This document shows, piece by piece, positions 51,667-60,536 of a stretch of DNA of 64,000 bases. The stretch comes from Bacteroidales bacterium. Lineage in GTDB: Bacteria; Bacteroidota; Bacteroidia; Bacteroidales; B18-G4. A program made the translations under genes and the position numbers. The DNA is taken from contig JAGYMZ010000006.1 of the NCBI GenBank assembly GCA_018400295.1, positions 20,231-84,230 on the forward strand, written 5' to 3'. A model generated the notes under the pieces. It did not search any database and was not told where the DNA came from. It saw nothing but the letters and a program-made list of their open reading frames with translations. Positions within the stretch are counted from its first letter, which is position 1. Each line of letters starts with the position of its first letter.

Positions 51667-53733
51667 ATGAAGAAATTATATGCATTTATCAGGAATCACT
51701 ACCAGGAGATATATAAAGGGTTTCTCTTTATTTTTGCTTTGGTCTTGCTGATCATGATCTTTCCCCAGCAGGGAAAATTCAAATACGAATTTACAAAGGG
51801 CAGGCCCTGGATGCATGAGGATCTCTATGCCCCTTTTGATTTTGCGATCGAAAAGACAGGGAAGGAACTGGAGGAGGAGCGGCAGGAAGTGGCTCTGAGC
51901 ATTGCACCTTACTATACGGTGGATGTATCTGTTTTCGAAAATATCCTTGACCATTTTGACAAGGAATTCAGTGCAAAATGGGCGGAACGTTATTCCGGGG
52001 ATCAGATGGATACAGGATATATGGAAAAAAACCGGAGCATTGCACTTCAGATCCTCGATGACATCTATGGCAGGGGCGTATTGGAACCCACACCAGAAGG
52101 CCGCCCCTTACCGGAAAAGATCATTCTGATCAGGCAAAATGTGGCGGATGAAATTGACAGCGATTCGGTGCTGACCATACACCGTGCGAATGAATACATT
52201 GCCGAGACCCTGGGCAGGTATGAGGATATTGACCGGGATCTGTTGTCCAACATTCTTTTCGATTTTCTGGATTATAATGTTTTTTATGATGAAGGGAAAA
52301 CCCAGGAAGAACTCCAAAACGCCCTGAATGAAATGTCTTTTTCCAGGGGGATGGTATTGACCGGGGAAAAGGTGGTTTCCCGTGGTGAGGTTGTGGACCC
52401 TGAAACATATCAGAAGCTGGTTTCATTGAAAAAAAGTTACGAGAAACGGCTGGGGGCCGCCGGTACATATTATTCCATATTGGCCGGCCAGATATTACTG
52501 GTGGGCATTGCCATTGGGGTCCTGGTCCTTTTTCTGATCTATTTCAGAAGGGATATATTCAGGGATAACAAAAAGATCATCCTTATACTCATGGTCATGA
52601 TACTGCTGGTTTTTATGGTCAGCTTGATGATCCGGTATAATGCCGGCTATCTTTACCTGGTACCGGTATGCATCGTGCCCATAATCATCCGGACATTTTT
52701 TGATACCCGGATTGCCTTATATGTGCACCTGATCACGGTGATCATCATCGGGTTTCTGGTCCCGAACAGTTTCGAATTTGTATTCCTGCAAATGATCACA
52801 GGCATCATAGCCATTATGACCGTGGTCAACCTGCAGCGCCGTTCCCAGTTCTTCCTGACCTCCGCCTGGATATTCATTACCTATTCGGTTTTGTATTCCG
52901 GATTGATCCTGCTTCAGGAGGGAAGCTGGAAGGGGATCAACCCTGTGTATTTTGCTTTTTTCGCCGGCAGTGCCGGGCTTACCCTTTTTTCATACCCATT
53001 CATCTGGGTTTTTGAAAAATTGTTTGGTTTCATTACGGATGTGACCCTGATCGAACTGTCCAATACCAATAACATCTTGCTCCGGGAACTTTCCCTGAAA
53101 GCACCGGGTACATTCCAGCATTCCCTGCAGGTGGCGAACCTGGCAGAAGAGGCGGTTTATGAAGTGGGCGGTAATGCGATGCTTGTGCGTACCGGTGCAC
53201 TCTATCATGATATCGGCAAGATGGATATGCCTGTATATTTTGTGGAGAATCAAACTACCGGCGTGAATCCGCACGATGAACTGACCTATGAGGAAAGTGC
53301 CCGCATCATCATTGACCATGTGATCAAAGGGATTGAAAAGGCAAAAAAATATAAATTGCCGGAACAGATCATTGACTTTATCCGCACCCATCACGGGACA
53401 CGAAAAGTGGGGTATTTTTACATCATGCAGAAGAAAGAAACCCCTGAGGATCAAGTGGATGAGAAAGATTTTACCTATCATGGCCCGATCCCCTTTTCCA
53501 AGGAAACCGCCATACTCATGATGGCGGATTCTGTGGAAGCGGCCTCCCGCAGCCTGAAAAGTTATGATGAAGATAAGATCAGCAAATTGGTGGATGGCAT
53601 CATCGACCAGCAGCTGGAAACCGGCCAGTTTGCCAACTCAGACATTACCCTCAGAGAAATCACCCGGATCAAAAAGATACTGAAAAACAAATTGATGACG
53701 ATCTATCACATCCGGGTTGAATATCCTATATAA
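51667..53733 (+). CDS. PgpH-type 7TM-HD phosphodiesterase (probable c-di-AMP hydrolase)
   Basis: A 688-residue membrane protein: one N-terminal span (about 17-33), an extracytoplasmic 7TMR-HDED domain (about 40-260), a bundle of about seven spans (265-470) and a cytosolic HD domain (about 480-675). HD ligands are seen in TFQHSLQVANLAE, LYHDIGKMD, a central IIDHVIKG and THHGTRKVGYFY. This is the PgpH layout; PgpH hydrolyses c-di-AMP to pApA. The cognate cyclase is not in the window. Length and motif set are normal. Confidence 0.92.
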   Translation: MKKLYAFIRNHYQEIYKGFLFIFALVLLIMIFPQQGKFKYEFTKGRPWMHEDLYAPFDFAIEKTGKELEEERQEVALSIAPYYTVDVSVFENILDHFDKEFSAKWAERYSGDQMDTGYMEKNRSIALQILDDIYGRGVLEPTPEGRPLPEKIILIRQNVADEIDSDSVLTIHRANEYIAETLGRYEDIDRDLLSNILFDFLDYNVFYDEGKTQEELQNALNEMSFSRGMVLTGEKVVSRGEVVDPETYQKLVSLKKSYEKRLGAAGTYYSILAGQILLVGIAIGVLVLFLIYFRRDIFRDNKKIILILMVMILLVFMVSLMIRYNAGYLYLVPVCIVPIIIRTFFDTRIALYVHLITVIIIGFLVPNSFEFVFLQMITGIIAIMTVVNLQRRSQFFLTSAWIFITYSVLYSGLILLQEGSWKGINPVYFAFFAGSAGLTLFSYPFIWVFEKLFGFITDVTLIELSNTNNILLRELSLKAPGTFQHSLQVANLAEEAVYEVGGNAMLVRTGALYHDIGKMDMPVYFVENQTTGVNPHDELTYEESARIIIDHVIKGIEKAKKYKLPEQIIDFIRTHHGTRKVGYFYIMQKKETPEDQVDEKDFTYHGPIPFSKETAILMMADSVEAASRSLKSYDEDKISKLVDGIIDQQLETGQFANSDITLREITRIKKILKNKLMTIYHIRVEYPI

Positions 53734-53752
53734 AAAGCCGTGCATGCAATGC

Positions 53753-54412
53753 TTAAGTGTTGCCGGATAAAAATTCCGTCGATCCGGAATTCAAAGCTGC
53801 AAGGTATCTTGTTGTTTCATTGCCCAGGTTGAAAAGCAAATCCAGAATGCTCAGGTTGGGCTGGAACCCGTGTTTTTCAGAAAAAACCTGAATGTACACT
53901 GGAAATGCCGGTGCATTTTCAGTGGTCCTCCCCGGATGGAATACAAAACGCAGGTCTTTACCATCCCGTATGCGATGGTGAAAAGTTTTGGTGACGCCTG
54001 CTTCTTTTTCCCAATTCAGCCATTCCATAATTTGTTTCAACAGCGCCATATTCAATCCGAGCAGGGTTTCATGGTTTGCAGAAAGGGTCCGTTGCAGCGC
54101 ATCCTTATAATATAAAAAGTAGGGGGAGGCATTGTAGGCGGCTTCCAGAGCCCTGATGTGCAGGGTGGCCCAGTCGTATTGATAGGATACCCGGATGTCT
54201 GATGTGCGGGTATGATTGCCGTATATTTTCCTGACCGGTACCGTCAGCATCAAAGGCCCGTTGGCAGATTGTATGATGCATCGGTTGCGGTAAGTTTGCC
54301 GGGCATAGGTTTCCTGTCCCTCGATCAGGATCTTATCCGCCTGCATCATCCGGGCCATATATTCAACCGGCGGAAAATATGCCGTGGAAAAATAGCTTGC
54401 CTGTGTATTCAT
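53753..54412 (-). CDS. WbqC-like family protein
   Basis: A 219-residue protein with the opening STAYFPPVEYMARMMQADKILIEGQETYARQTYRNRCIIQSANGPLMLTVPV, the typical WbqC start, and QPNLSILDLLFNLG near the end. WbqC proteins occur in O-antigen/polysaccharide clusters and as lone genes in Bacteroidota; their reaction is not well defined. It converges with the PgpH-like gene (19 nt apart) and is separated from the thioredoxin genes by a strong terminator, so it is probably transcribed alone. Confidence 0.85.
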   Translation of the reverse strand: MNTQASYFSTAYFPPVEYMARMMQADKILIEGQETYARQTYRNRCIIQSANGPLMLTVPVRKIYGNHTRTSDIRVSYQYDWATLHIRALEAAYNASPYFLYYKDALQRTLSANHETLLGLNMALLKQIMEWLNWEKEAGVTKTFHHRIRDGKDLRFVFHPGRTTENAPAFPVYIQVFSEKHGFQPNLSILDLLFNLGNETTRYLAALNSGSTEFLSGNT

Positions 54413-54436
54413 GGCTTAACGGAACACAAAGTAAAT

Positions 54437-54467
54437 AAAAAAGCCGCAAGGATCCGTATCCTGCGGC
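54437..54467 (-). terminator. Intrinsic terminator after the thioredoxin pair
   Basis: GCCGCAAGGAT (54443-54453) pairs with ATCCTGCGGC (54458-54467) with one bulged A and a CCGT loop; the minus-strand RNA ends in six T (54442-54437). Confidence 0.85.
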
Positions 54468-54494
54468 TGTTTATTGTGCTGGACATGGAAATGA

Positions 54495-54863
54495 TCAGGC
54501 TTCTTTTTCTTCCTTTTTCAGCAGCACATCCCCGATAACCTTTTTGAATGTATCTTTGGGCAGTGCCCCCATGGCCATCTGTGGCTGTCCGTCCTTTGGA
54601 CAGAAAAGCAGTGATGGAATGCTCCTGATGCCAAATGCGGCCGCCAATTCCTTTTCGGCTTCGGTGTCAATTTTGTATATGTTGATCTTGCCTTTGTATT
54701 CTTCGGATAATTCTTCAAGGATCGGCGTAACCATCTTGCATGGCTGGCACCAGTCTGCATAAAAATCTATGATGCAGGGTAGTTCCCCTTCGAAGTTCCA
54801 GTCTTTGTTCTTCTCGTAATTGAATACTTTTTTTAAGAATGTTTCTTTTGTTAAATGTTCCAT
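54495..54863 (-). CDS. trxA: Thioredoxin, cytosolic
   Basis: A 122-residue thioredoxin with the WCQPC active site (IDFYADWCQPCKMVTPILEEL), cis-Pro in RSIPS and no signal peptide. It reduces protein disulfides in the cytoplasm. It starts 31 nt after a lipoprotein thioredoxin on the same strand to which it is clearly paralogous (YEKNKDW ... FYADWC, GIRSIP, MGALPKDTFK versus TGALPKETFK). The ATG at 54863 begins MEHLTKETF; an upstream open stretch in the gap is not plausible. Confidence 0.92.
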   Translation of the reverse strand: MEHLTKETFLKKVFNYEKNKDWNFEGELPCIIDFYADWCQPCKMVTPILEELSEEYKGKINIYKIDTEAEKELAAAFGIRSIPSLLFCPKDGQPQMAMGALPKDTFKKVIGDVLLKKEEKEA

Positions 54864-54894
54864 AATATGTATCGCTTTCTGTTTTATTTCAGGA

Positions 54895-55410
54895 TTATTG
54901 ATTTTCAGATCTGTTTTCGTTTTTGAGCAGGAATTCATCGATCGCCTGCTTGAATGTTTCTTTGGGTAATGCACCGGTGGACATCTGGGGCTTTCCTTCC
55001 ATGGGTACGAAAAGTACCGCCGGGATGCTCCTTATACCAAACACCTGTGCAAGTTCCCTTTCTTTTTGCGTATCTATTTTATATATGTATAATTGACCTT
55101 CATATTCCAGTGCCAGTTCTTCCATGATGGGTGCGATAAGCCTGCAGGGCTTACACCAGTCGGCATAAAAGTCGATCACTGCCGGTTTGTCGCCCTCATA
55201 TATCCAGGTATCTTTATTCTTTTCATAGTTCATGACATGTTCCAGGAAAAGCGCCTTATCAAGGTGGATTGGCTTGCCTTCCTCCATGCTTTTTTCAAGA
55301 TCCTGCTTTTCTGGGTTGTCTGCTTTCTGAGCCCGGGAACCGGGGGAGTTGCTGCAGCCGATCATAAAAACTGTGGAGAAAATGATCATTGAAAGAAATA
55401 TGTTCCTCAT
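54895..55410 (-). CDS. Thioredoxin-fold lipoprotein
   Basis: A 171-residue lipoprotein: lipobox FMIGC, a 40-residue charged linker, then a thioredoxin domain with WCKPC (IDFYADWCKPCRLIAPIMEEL) and cis-Pro in RSIPA. It would act in the periplasm, for example in disulfide reduction during cytochrome c maturation or in oxidative stress. It is the first gene of a two-gene unit with trxA and is a tandem paralogue of it. The ATG at 55410 begins the signal peptide; the frame upstream lacks a family match. A -7 element lies at 55450-55457. Confidence 0.9.
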   Translation of the reverse strand: MRNIFLSMIIFSTVFMIGCSNSPGSRAQKADNPEKQDLEKSMEEGKPIHLDKALFLEHVMNYEKNKDTWIYEGDKPAVIDFYADWCKPCRLIAPIMEELALEYEGQLYIYKIDTQKERELAQVFGIRSIPAVLFVPMEGKPQMSTGALPKETFKQAIDEFLLKNENRSENQ

Positions 55411-55449
55411 TATTATACGGGTTTTAAAGATTTTACTTATTAACATCTG

Positions 55450-55457
55450 CAAATATA
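55450..55457 (-). promoter_or_regulatory. Bacteroidota -7 promoter element for the thioredoxin pair
   Basis: Minus-strand TATATTTG followed by C, 39 nt before the ATG at 55410. Confidence 0.5.
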
Positions 55458-55499
55458 TAAAACTATTTATTTTAAATCGCTTAAATACCACTTTTTTTT

Positions 55500-55507
55500 T
55501 ATCTTTG
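55500..55507 (+). promoter_or_regulatory. Bacteroidota -7 promoter element for the zinc-ribbon gene
   Basis: TATCTTTG, 36 nt before the ATG at 55544, after a run of nine T. No TTG at the right spacing. Confidence 0.45.
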
Positions 55508-55543
55508 AAGCAATTATTGTTCCAAAAGACAGTTTGTCAGGTT

Positions 55544-55936
55544 ATGCTGGAATTTTTATCTTCCCTTGAACCGGAAAATTTTCATGCCCGGTTTGATGAT
55601 CCGGATAAGTGCTATGCTTTTCTTGCAAAGGAAAAGTGGCGCGATGGTTTTGTTTGCCGCAATTGCGGGCATACGAATTATTGCCGGGGGAGGACCCCTT
55701 ATTCACGAAGGTGTACCCGGTGTAAAAAGGAGGAATCGGTTAAAGCGCATACAATTTTTCACCATTGCAGGATCCCCATTTGCGAGGCTTTAGAGATCGT
55801 TTATCAGGTGTGCCATAATCCCGGGATATCTTCGTATCGTTTATCGGAGCGCATGCACAAAAGGCAGATGACCTGCTGGAAACTCAAGAAGAAAGTAATG
55901 GACTGCCTTGAGCGCCGGGGGCTTGTCAATAAATAA
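55544..55936 (+). CDS. Stand-alone IS1595-type transposase zinc-ribbon domain protein
   Basis: A 130-residue protein resembling the N-terminal part of IS1595/ISXO2 transposases: FHARFDDPDKCYAFLAKEKWRDGFVCRNCG, zinc ligands C38, C41, C57, C60, then AHTIFHHCRIPICEALEIVY and a helix-turn-helix-like GISSYRLSERMHKRQMTCWKLKKK. The catalytic DDE domain is absent and no terminal inverted repeats were seen, so it is not a live element. It ends cleanly and has its own -7 element, suggesting a domesticated DNA-binding protein more than a broken transposase. Its last 11 nt overlap the end of the convergent C10 peptidase gene. Confidence 0.75.
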   Translation: MLEFLSSLEPENFHARFDDPDKCYAFLAKEKWRDGFVCRNCGHTNYCRGRTPYSRRCTRCKKEESVKAHTIFHHCRIPICEALEIVYQVCHNPGISSYRLSERMHKRQMTCWKLKKKVMDCLERRGLVNK

Positions 55937-58052
55937 GTATTTTTTTGAATTGGGTCGTTTGTCCGGTTATTTTTAAAATATACAGGCCCTTTGTGATCCC
56001 TTCCGTGTGAAAGGCGACCGTATTTTTCCCTGCCGTTGTTGTATGCAACCGTTCCCTTATCAGGCTGCCGTTCAGACTTAGCAATTGCAGGTTCACATGC
56101 CGGGGCTCCGGTGAAAAAAGCTCAATGAAGCATGTGTTTTTTGCCGGGTTCGGGTAAACCTCAATGCCGGAAGCATCGGCGGATTGTTCTAAACCGACGT
56201 TCCCGCTTCTGTAGCAAGCTTTCCATCCCGGAGCGGTTACCGTGTAATTTGAATGGAAGGTAACAAACATTTTTCCACTGGGGGATGTAACCGGACCAGG
56301 CAGGGGGCCACCGCTGTAATCCCCGGAGTATGCGGCCAGCAGCTCTTGTGTTTCAAGGTCGTAGACCTTGACAACATCAACGCTGTCTTCGGTATGAAAA
56401 GACAGGAATTCCAGCGTCAGGGAGGTTGCATCCGGGGGATCGATGCGCCACATGCAGGCCGAATTGTTATGATAGTTTTCCGGTCCGCTGCCGTCCGACA
56501 GGGTATCGGCGGGTTGGTTCAACACGTTCATGCCGCTGCAGTATACCGGAAGCTCTGAAGACCAGGATGCCAGCCAGCCACTGTGGCTTGTCGCTGTGCC
56601 GGTTTCAAAAGTGAGAAATAGTTTTCCCCCGGTGGAGGTGAGGTTGCCGGGTATTTCATTACCGCTGAACGTACCGATTGCGGGTGCTGAGGCATCTGCC
56701 CCGTCGTAAACGGTCAGGATATCCTGAATGCCCGTGCTGAATTTTACGAAAGAAAGGGTAATGGTCTCTACGGAATCTTCAGGATCAATGAGCCATTCGC
56801 ATGATAAATTGTCAGCATAATCATACAGGGGCCCGCTGCCATCATCAATGGTCCCGTCAGTGGAGGTGAGTGTTTTCAATCCCTGGCAGGAATAGGGATA
56901 GGTGTAAAGGTTGGTATCCGGGACCGCGTTTATGATCACCTCCTGTGCATTATTGAAATTGGAACCTCCGGGGTTCAGGTTGTCTGTATAGAAGTAGCCG
57001 TTGAATGAACCGCTCCATCCCCAGTTGAAATGATAATAGTCCGGATCCTGGTATCCGTCGCACACGAACGCGTGGCCGCTGACATTGGGCACGGACCATC
57101 CGGCATAATACAAGGGAATGTCCCTGTTTAGATGTGATACAAGCAAGCTGTCCCAATCCATGCCGGTACTGTCGCGATAAACGTATTGTGTTTCCGGGGA
57201 ATATTTGAAGTATGTCCTGAGGGAAAAGGCAGCCTTATGATTGTACATTCCGGATCCGTTGGGGCCATAGACCATATCCACGGAAATGCCAAGGTGGTTC
57301 AGCAATTGTGCGGTGGGCGGATTGCTTTTTATGAGGAACAGGGGCATCTCGTCCCATGAATATACGGAATTGCCAAAGTTGGCCGATAAAGTTCCATACG
57401 GTGGACAGGAATAGGAATAAGCGCCGGTACCGGAAGGCGGAAAGCGGAAATAATTCATAACACCGCCCATGGCCGTGGCTACGCATCCTGCATAACAATG
57501 TCCACCGGGTCCCCCGTTATCGGGCGGGCACATTTCGTTATAATACAATCCCTGGTCCCAGGTAGTGGTGAGCAACGGTTCAACTTCCCGGCCACTGAAA
57601 ACGCTGAGGCCTTCAGGGCCCTTTGATTTCAGCCTGGACCAGGCTGCCTTGCGCTCCTGTGTTTGCGGAACGGGGTGGTGGATCTGGTAATGGATTTGAC
57701 GCGCGTAGCTGTCCAGCCATCCGGAAAAAGCGGGTGGCGGGTCTGACAGGTCTATGTTGCCGTTGAAGGAGTAAGCCAGGACCGGTGCCGAAAGCCTGGT
57801 GGCCGGCACGATCACAAATCCTCCGCCCTTTATGTTGAACACATACATGACCGGTGTCCCTTGCTGATACAGGGTTTTATAAAGCAGGGGATGGATGTCC
57901 CTGTGTGCGACCGCTTTTTTCAAGCTGCACCGCTCGTAAAAGAAATTTGCGGAAATGTTTTCGGCGGTTTCCCGGGAAACGTTTTGGCAATGGAGGCTCA
58001 GGGTCCATAAGATCCCGGAAGTGATCAGTGCGGCAGGCCGGAAAATTTTCAT
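55926..58052 (-). CDS. Secreted C10 family cysteine peptidase with two CUB-like domains and a type IX sorting domain
   Basis: A 708-residue exported protein. Signal peptide (about 1-22), propeptide, then a streptopain (C10) domain with catalytic Cys190 (AGCVATAMGG), His327 (SGHAFVCDGY) and the FNWGWSG loop. Two CUB-like domains follow (about 395-510 and 515-625, each with DDGSGP/SDGSGP and LSxxxxCxWxI). The C-terminus (IEVYPNPAKN ... GLYILKITG ... KKILIY) is a type A type IX secretion sorting domain, so it is exported through the outer membrane and anchored or released. Tandem paralogue of the next gene; separated from it by a strong terminator. Confidence 0.93.
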   Translation of the reverse strand: MKIFRPAALITSGILWTLSLHCQNVSRETAENISANFFYERCSLKKAVAHRDIHPLLYKTLYQQGTPVMYVFNIKGGGFVIVPATRLSAPVLAYSFNGNIDLSDPPPAFSGWLDSYARQIHYQIHHPVPQTQERKAAWSRLKSKGPEGLSVFSGREVEPLLTTTWDQGLYYNEMCPPDNGGPGGHCYAGCVATAMGGVMNYFRFPPSGTGAYSYSCPPYGTLSANFGNSVYSWDEMPLFLIKSNPPTAQLLNHLGISVDMVYGPNGSGMYNHKAAFSLRTYFKYSPETQYVYRDSTGMDWDSLLVSHLNRDIPLYYAGWSVPNVSGHAFVCDGYQDPDYYHFNWGWSGSFNGYFYTDNLNPGGSNFNNAQEVIINAVPDTNLYTYPYSCQGLKTLTSTDGTIDDGSGPLYDYADNLSCEWLIDPEDSVETITLSFVKFSTGIQDILTVYDGADASAPAIGTFSGNEIPGNLTSTGGKLFLTFETGTATSHSGWLASWSSELPVYCSGMNVLNQPADTLSDGSGPENYHNNSACMWRIDPPDATSLTLEFLSFHTEDSVDVVKVYDLETQELLAAYSGDYSGGPLPGPVTSPSGKMFVTFHSNYTVTAPGWKACYRSGNVGLEQSADASGIEVYPNPAKNTCFIELFSPEPRHVNLQLLSLNGSLIRERLHTTTAGKNTVAFHTEGITKGLYILKITGQTTQFKKILIY

Positions 58053-58086
58053 GCTAAAGCAGGTTTGTTTTGATAAAATTACAAAA

Positions 58087-58124
58087 AAAAGAGGTTGCTT
58101 CACAATGGAGAAGCAACCTCTTTT
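58087..58124 (-). terminator. Strong intrinsic terminator between the two C10 peptidase genes
   Basis: A perfect 15-bp stem, AAAAGAGGTTGCTTC (58087-58101) with GAAGCAACCTCTTTT (58110-58124), around an 8-nt loop; the minus-strand RNA continues in a T-run to 58083. It ends the upstream peptidase transcript. Confidence 0.92.
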
Positions 58125-58145
58125 GATGAATTATCCAAAGAGCAT

Positions 58146-60251
58146 TTATTGTATCACCACTTTTTTGGTCTGTATTCCCTGTTCACCGGATAAGCTGAGG
58201 ATGTAAACACCTTTGGCCATTTCGCCCAGGTCGATGTGGTGGTCGAAGATGCCGGTGAAGGCATCGTAATGTTCTTCATACACCGCATTTCCTGTCATGG
58301 TCATCAGTTTGACATGAATGGATTGTGTATTGTTTATGGAAAAGCTGATGTTAAGTTCCTCCCTTGCCGGGTTCGGGTAAACCGCCAGGTTCTCGAAGGG
58401 GTTGTTTTCAGATACCCCTACGTTGTCGATTTCATAATAGATCTCCCATCCCGGCCCGTTGATGCTGGAATTGGTGCTCCAGGTGAGGAAAGCACTTCCG
58501 CTGGTTATTTCAATGGGGTCCGGCAGGTCCGGTCCGGAGAAAACACCCACAGAGGTGGTTCCGTCATATATTTCGAGTTTATCTTTGTCGGGTTCCGTAT
58601 CAAACTCATTGAAATAGATGGTGATCTGATTGGCAAATTCCGGTTCGATTTTCCACATGCAGGTAGCCCCGTTATTATAATAGAAGTTGCCGCTGCCGTC
58701 GTCAAAGGTGCCGGATACATCGGTGAGCTCTGTCATGCCCAGGCACCATTGCGGTGCGGTGGTTTCAAATTCTGCAAAGAAACCTTTGCCTGTGCCGCTG
58801 CCATCGGTTTCGAATGTGATCAGCATCTGGTTTCCCGTAGAAAGGATGTTTAAAGGCAAGGTGGAGCCGGTAAATTCACCCAGTAACGGATCGGCATCTG
58901 TGGCACCATCATATGCCCTGAGATAGTCCCCACTGGCAAGATCAAATTCAGTAAACGACACGGTGATATTCGTGATGCTGTCCTCTGGCGTTTGCGGGTC
59001 AATGAGCCAACTGGCATTCTGATTGTCAAGGTAATTGTCGATGGGACCGCTGCCATCGGTAAAAGATCCTGAGGGTTGGTAAATGGTATCGGCACCGGTG
59101 GCGTGATAGGGGTAGTCCGGGTCGCTGGGATAGAAATTATGGACGCATGCCTGGCTTATGTAATAGCCACCAACATTGTTCAGTGTATAGAATCCGTTTG
59201 AATACCCGCTCCATCCAAAATTAAAGTGGAACTCGTCCCCCTGATATCCGTCGCATAGAAATGCATGACATCCGGAGGTGGAGCAACCTGAATAATAGAG
59301 GGGACGGCTCTGGTCCAGGTCTGTTTTCAGGAGGTTTATCCATCCCTGTTGTGAAAAATTGCTTTTTTCTTTATAGTGGGCATCGTTGTACCGCCAGAAA
59401 TAAGCAAGCCGGTTGGGAACCATTGCACTTTGGGATCCGGAACCGGCGGGACCGTAATTCATGTTCACGGATACGCCGCAGTGATACTGGAGTTCGGCAA
59501 TGGGCACGGGGTTGTAGTTATCGATGCTGTTTTGCATTCCATCCCACTGGTAGAAGGTTTCTTCAAAATCAACGCAAAGTTCACCGTATTGCGGGTCGGG
59601 GGTGTAGCAATGGTCGTTGGTACCATTGACAGGATACCGGTAATAATACATGATCATGGACATGGCCGTTGCAACGCATCCTGCCAGGCAATGGCCTCCC
59701 GGTCCTGCAGGGTCCGGAGGGCATAACTGATTGTACGGATTGTTCTGGTCCCAGGTAATATGGTCTGCCAGCGGATCAACATCGCGGTTGTCTTTCATGG
59801 TGTTCAGGTTGCCTGGGTTGCTGGTCAGCAAATGGTCCCATTCGGCGGATGTGGCTTCATCGGCCTGAATATCCTTTTCCCTGATGTGACCGATCATATC
59901 GGCATATCCCTGCATAAAACTTGCATATACATGGGCCACATTGTCTTTTGGGAATTCCTCATGAAAGGAATAACCGATCACCGGTGTATAAGCATCATCT
60001 CCTGAAACGATGACAAAACCGCCGTTGGAAATATCAAAAGCATAATATACAGGCAATCCGTTTTCTTTTCTCACGAATGTGTTTATGATCTGCACCTGGT
60101 CATAGGCAATGCCTTCTTCATATTGGTTCATGCGTTCAAAATACAGGTTTACAGCTACTTTCCTGGCATCATCCAGCCTTACTTCTTTTGCAAAACTGCC
60201 CGGAAGCAATAAGATGATGGAGAGAATGGTGAAAAATAATTTTGTTTTCAT
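58146..60251 (-). CDS. Secreted C10 family cysteine peptidase with CUB-like and type IX sorting domains (paralogue)
   Basis: A 701-residue protein with the same layout as its neighbour: signal peptide (1-21), pro-region, C10 catalytic domain (Cys192 in AGCVATAMSM, His329 in SGCHAFLCDGY, FNFGWSGYSNG), two CUB-like domains (each with a DGSG segment and a CMWKI/ASWLI strand) and a type IX sorting domain (LAVYPNPAREELNISF ... GVYILSLSG ... KKVVIQ). The two differ widely outside motifs, so the duplication is not recent. Likely a surface or secreted protease for protein feeding. Confidence 0.93.
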   Translation of the reverse strand: MKTKLFFTILSIILLLPGSFAKEVRLDDARKVAVNLYFERMNQYEEGIAYDQVQIINTFVRKENGLPVYYAFDISNGGFVIVSGDDAYTPVIGYSFHEEFPKDNVAHVYASFMQGYADMIGHIREKDIQADEATSAEWDHLLTSNPGNLNTMKDNRDVDPLADHITWDQNNPYNQLCPPDPAGPGGHCLAGCVATAMSMIMYYYRYPVNGTNDHCYTPDPQYGELCVDFEETFYQWDGMQNSIDNYNPVPIAELQYHCGVSVNMNYGPAGSGSQSAMVPNRLAYFWRYNDAHYKEKSNFSQQGWINLLKTDLDQSRPLYYSGCSTSGCHAFLCDGYQGDEFHFNFGWSGYSNGFYTLNNVGGYYISQACVHNFYPSDPDYPYHATGADTIYQPSGSFTDGSGPIDNYLDNQNASWLIDPQTPEDSITNITVSFTEFDLASGDYLRAYDGATDADPLLGEFTGSTLPLNILSTGNQMLITFETDGSGTGKGFFAEFETTAPQWCLGMTELTDVSGTFDDGSGNFYYNNGATCMWKIEPEFANQITIYFNEFDTEPDKDKLEIYDGTTSVGVFSGPDLPDPIEITSGSAFLTWSTNSSINGPGWEIYYEIDNVGVSENNPFENLAVYPNPAREELNISFSINNTQSIHVKLMTMTGNAVYEEHYDAFTGIFDHHIDLGEMAKGVYILSLSGEQGIQTKKVVIQ

Positions 60252-60285
60252 GGTTTTCCTTTTGTTGGTTTATTCAAATTCGGAG

Positions 60286-60293
60286 CAAATATA
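60286..60293 (-). promoter_or_regulatory. Bacteroidota -7 promoter element for the upstream C10 peptidase gene
   Basis: Minus-strand TATATTTG followed by C, 35 nt before the ATG at 60251. The rest of the 285-nt gap up to hutI holds only the hutI promoter and no gene that I can support. Confidence 0.5.
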
Positions 60294-60486
60294 TGAAAGA
60301 TCGGTGAACGGATGCCCATATATTGTGTTTTTTACATTTAACTCCGATAATCTGGGTTGAATCAGCATGCTTGAAAAAAATACGTCAGGATCCCGGCATC
60401 GGAGCAATGAAGCATGCCCATCCGTATAGATGACATCTTGGGCATTCCAATGGTTGCTTAATTTACCATTCTTTTGCCGCTTAGGC

Positions 60487-60518
60487 TTGATGCCCATTGT
60501 GGAATTTATTAATTTCGC
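60487..60518 (+). promoter_or_regulatory. Near-consensus Bacteroidota promoter for hutI-ftcD
   Basis: TTG (60487-60489), 20-nt spacer, TAATTTCG (60510-60517), one mismatch from TAnnTTTG, 19 nt before the ATG at 60537. Confidence 0.45.
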
Positions 60519-60536
60519 CAATCAAAATCATTCCAT

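Noticed and set aside
55544..55936. Complete insertion sequence of the IS1595 family
   Set aside because: No DDE catalytic domain, terminal inverted repeats or target-site duplication were found around the zinc-ribbon gene.
60270..60521. 83-codon minus-strand open frame upstream of the C10 peptidase gene
   Set aside because: It lies across both promoters of the gap, has no recognisable domain or start signals, and its composition does not look like a protein.
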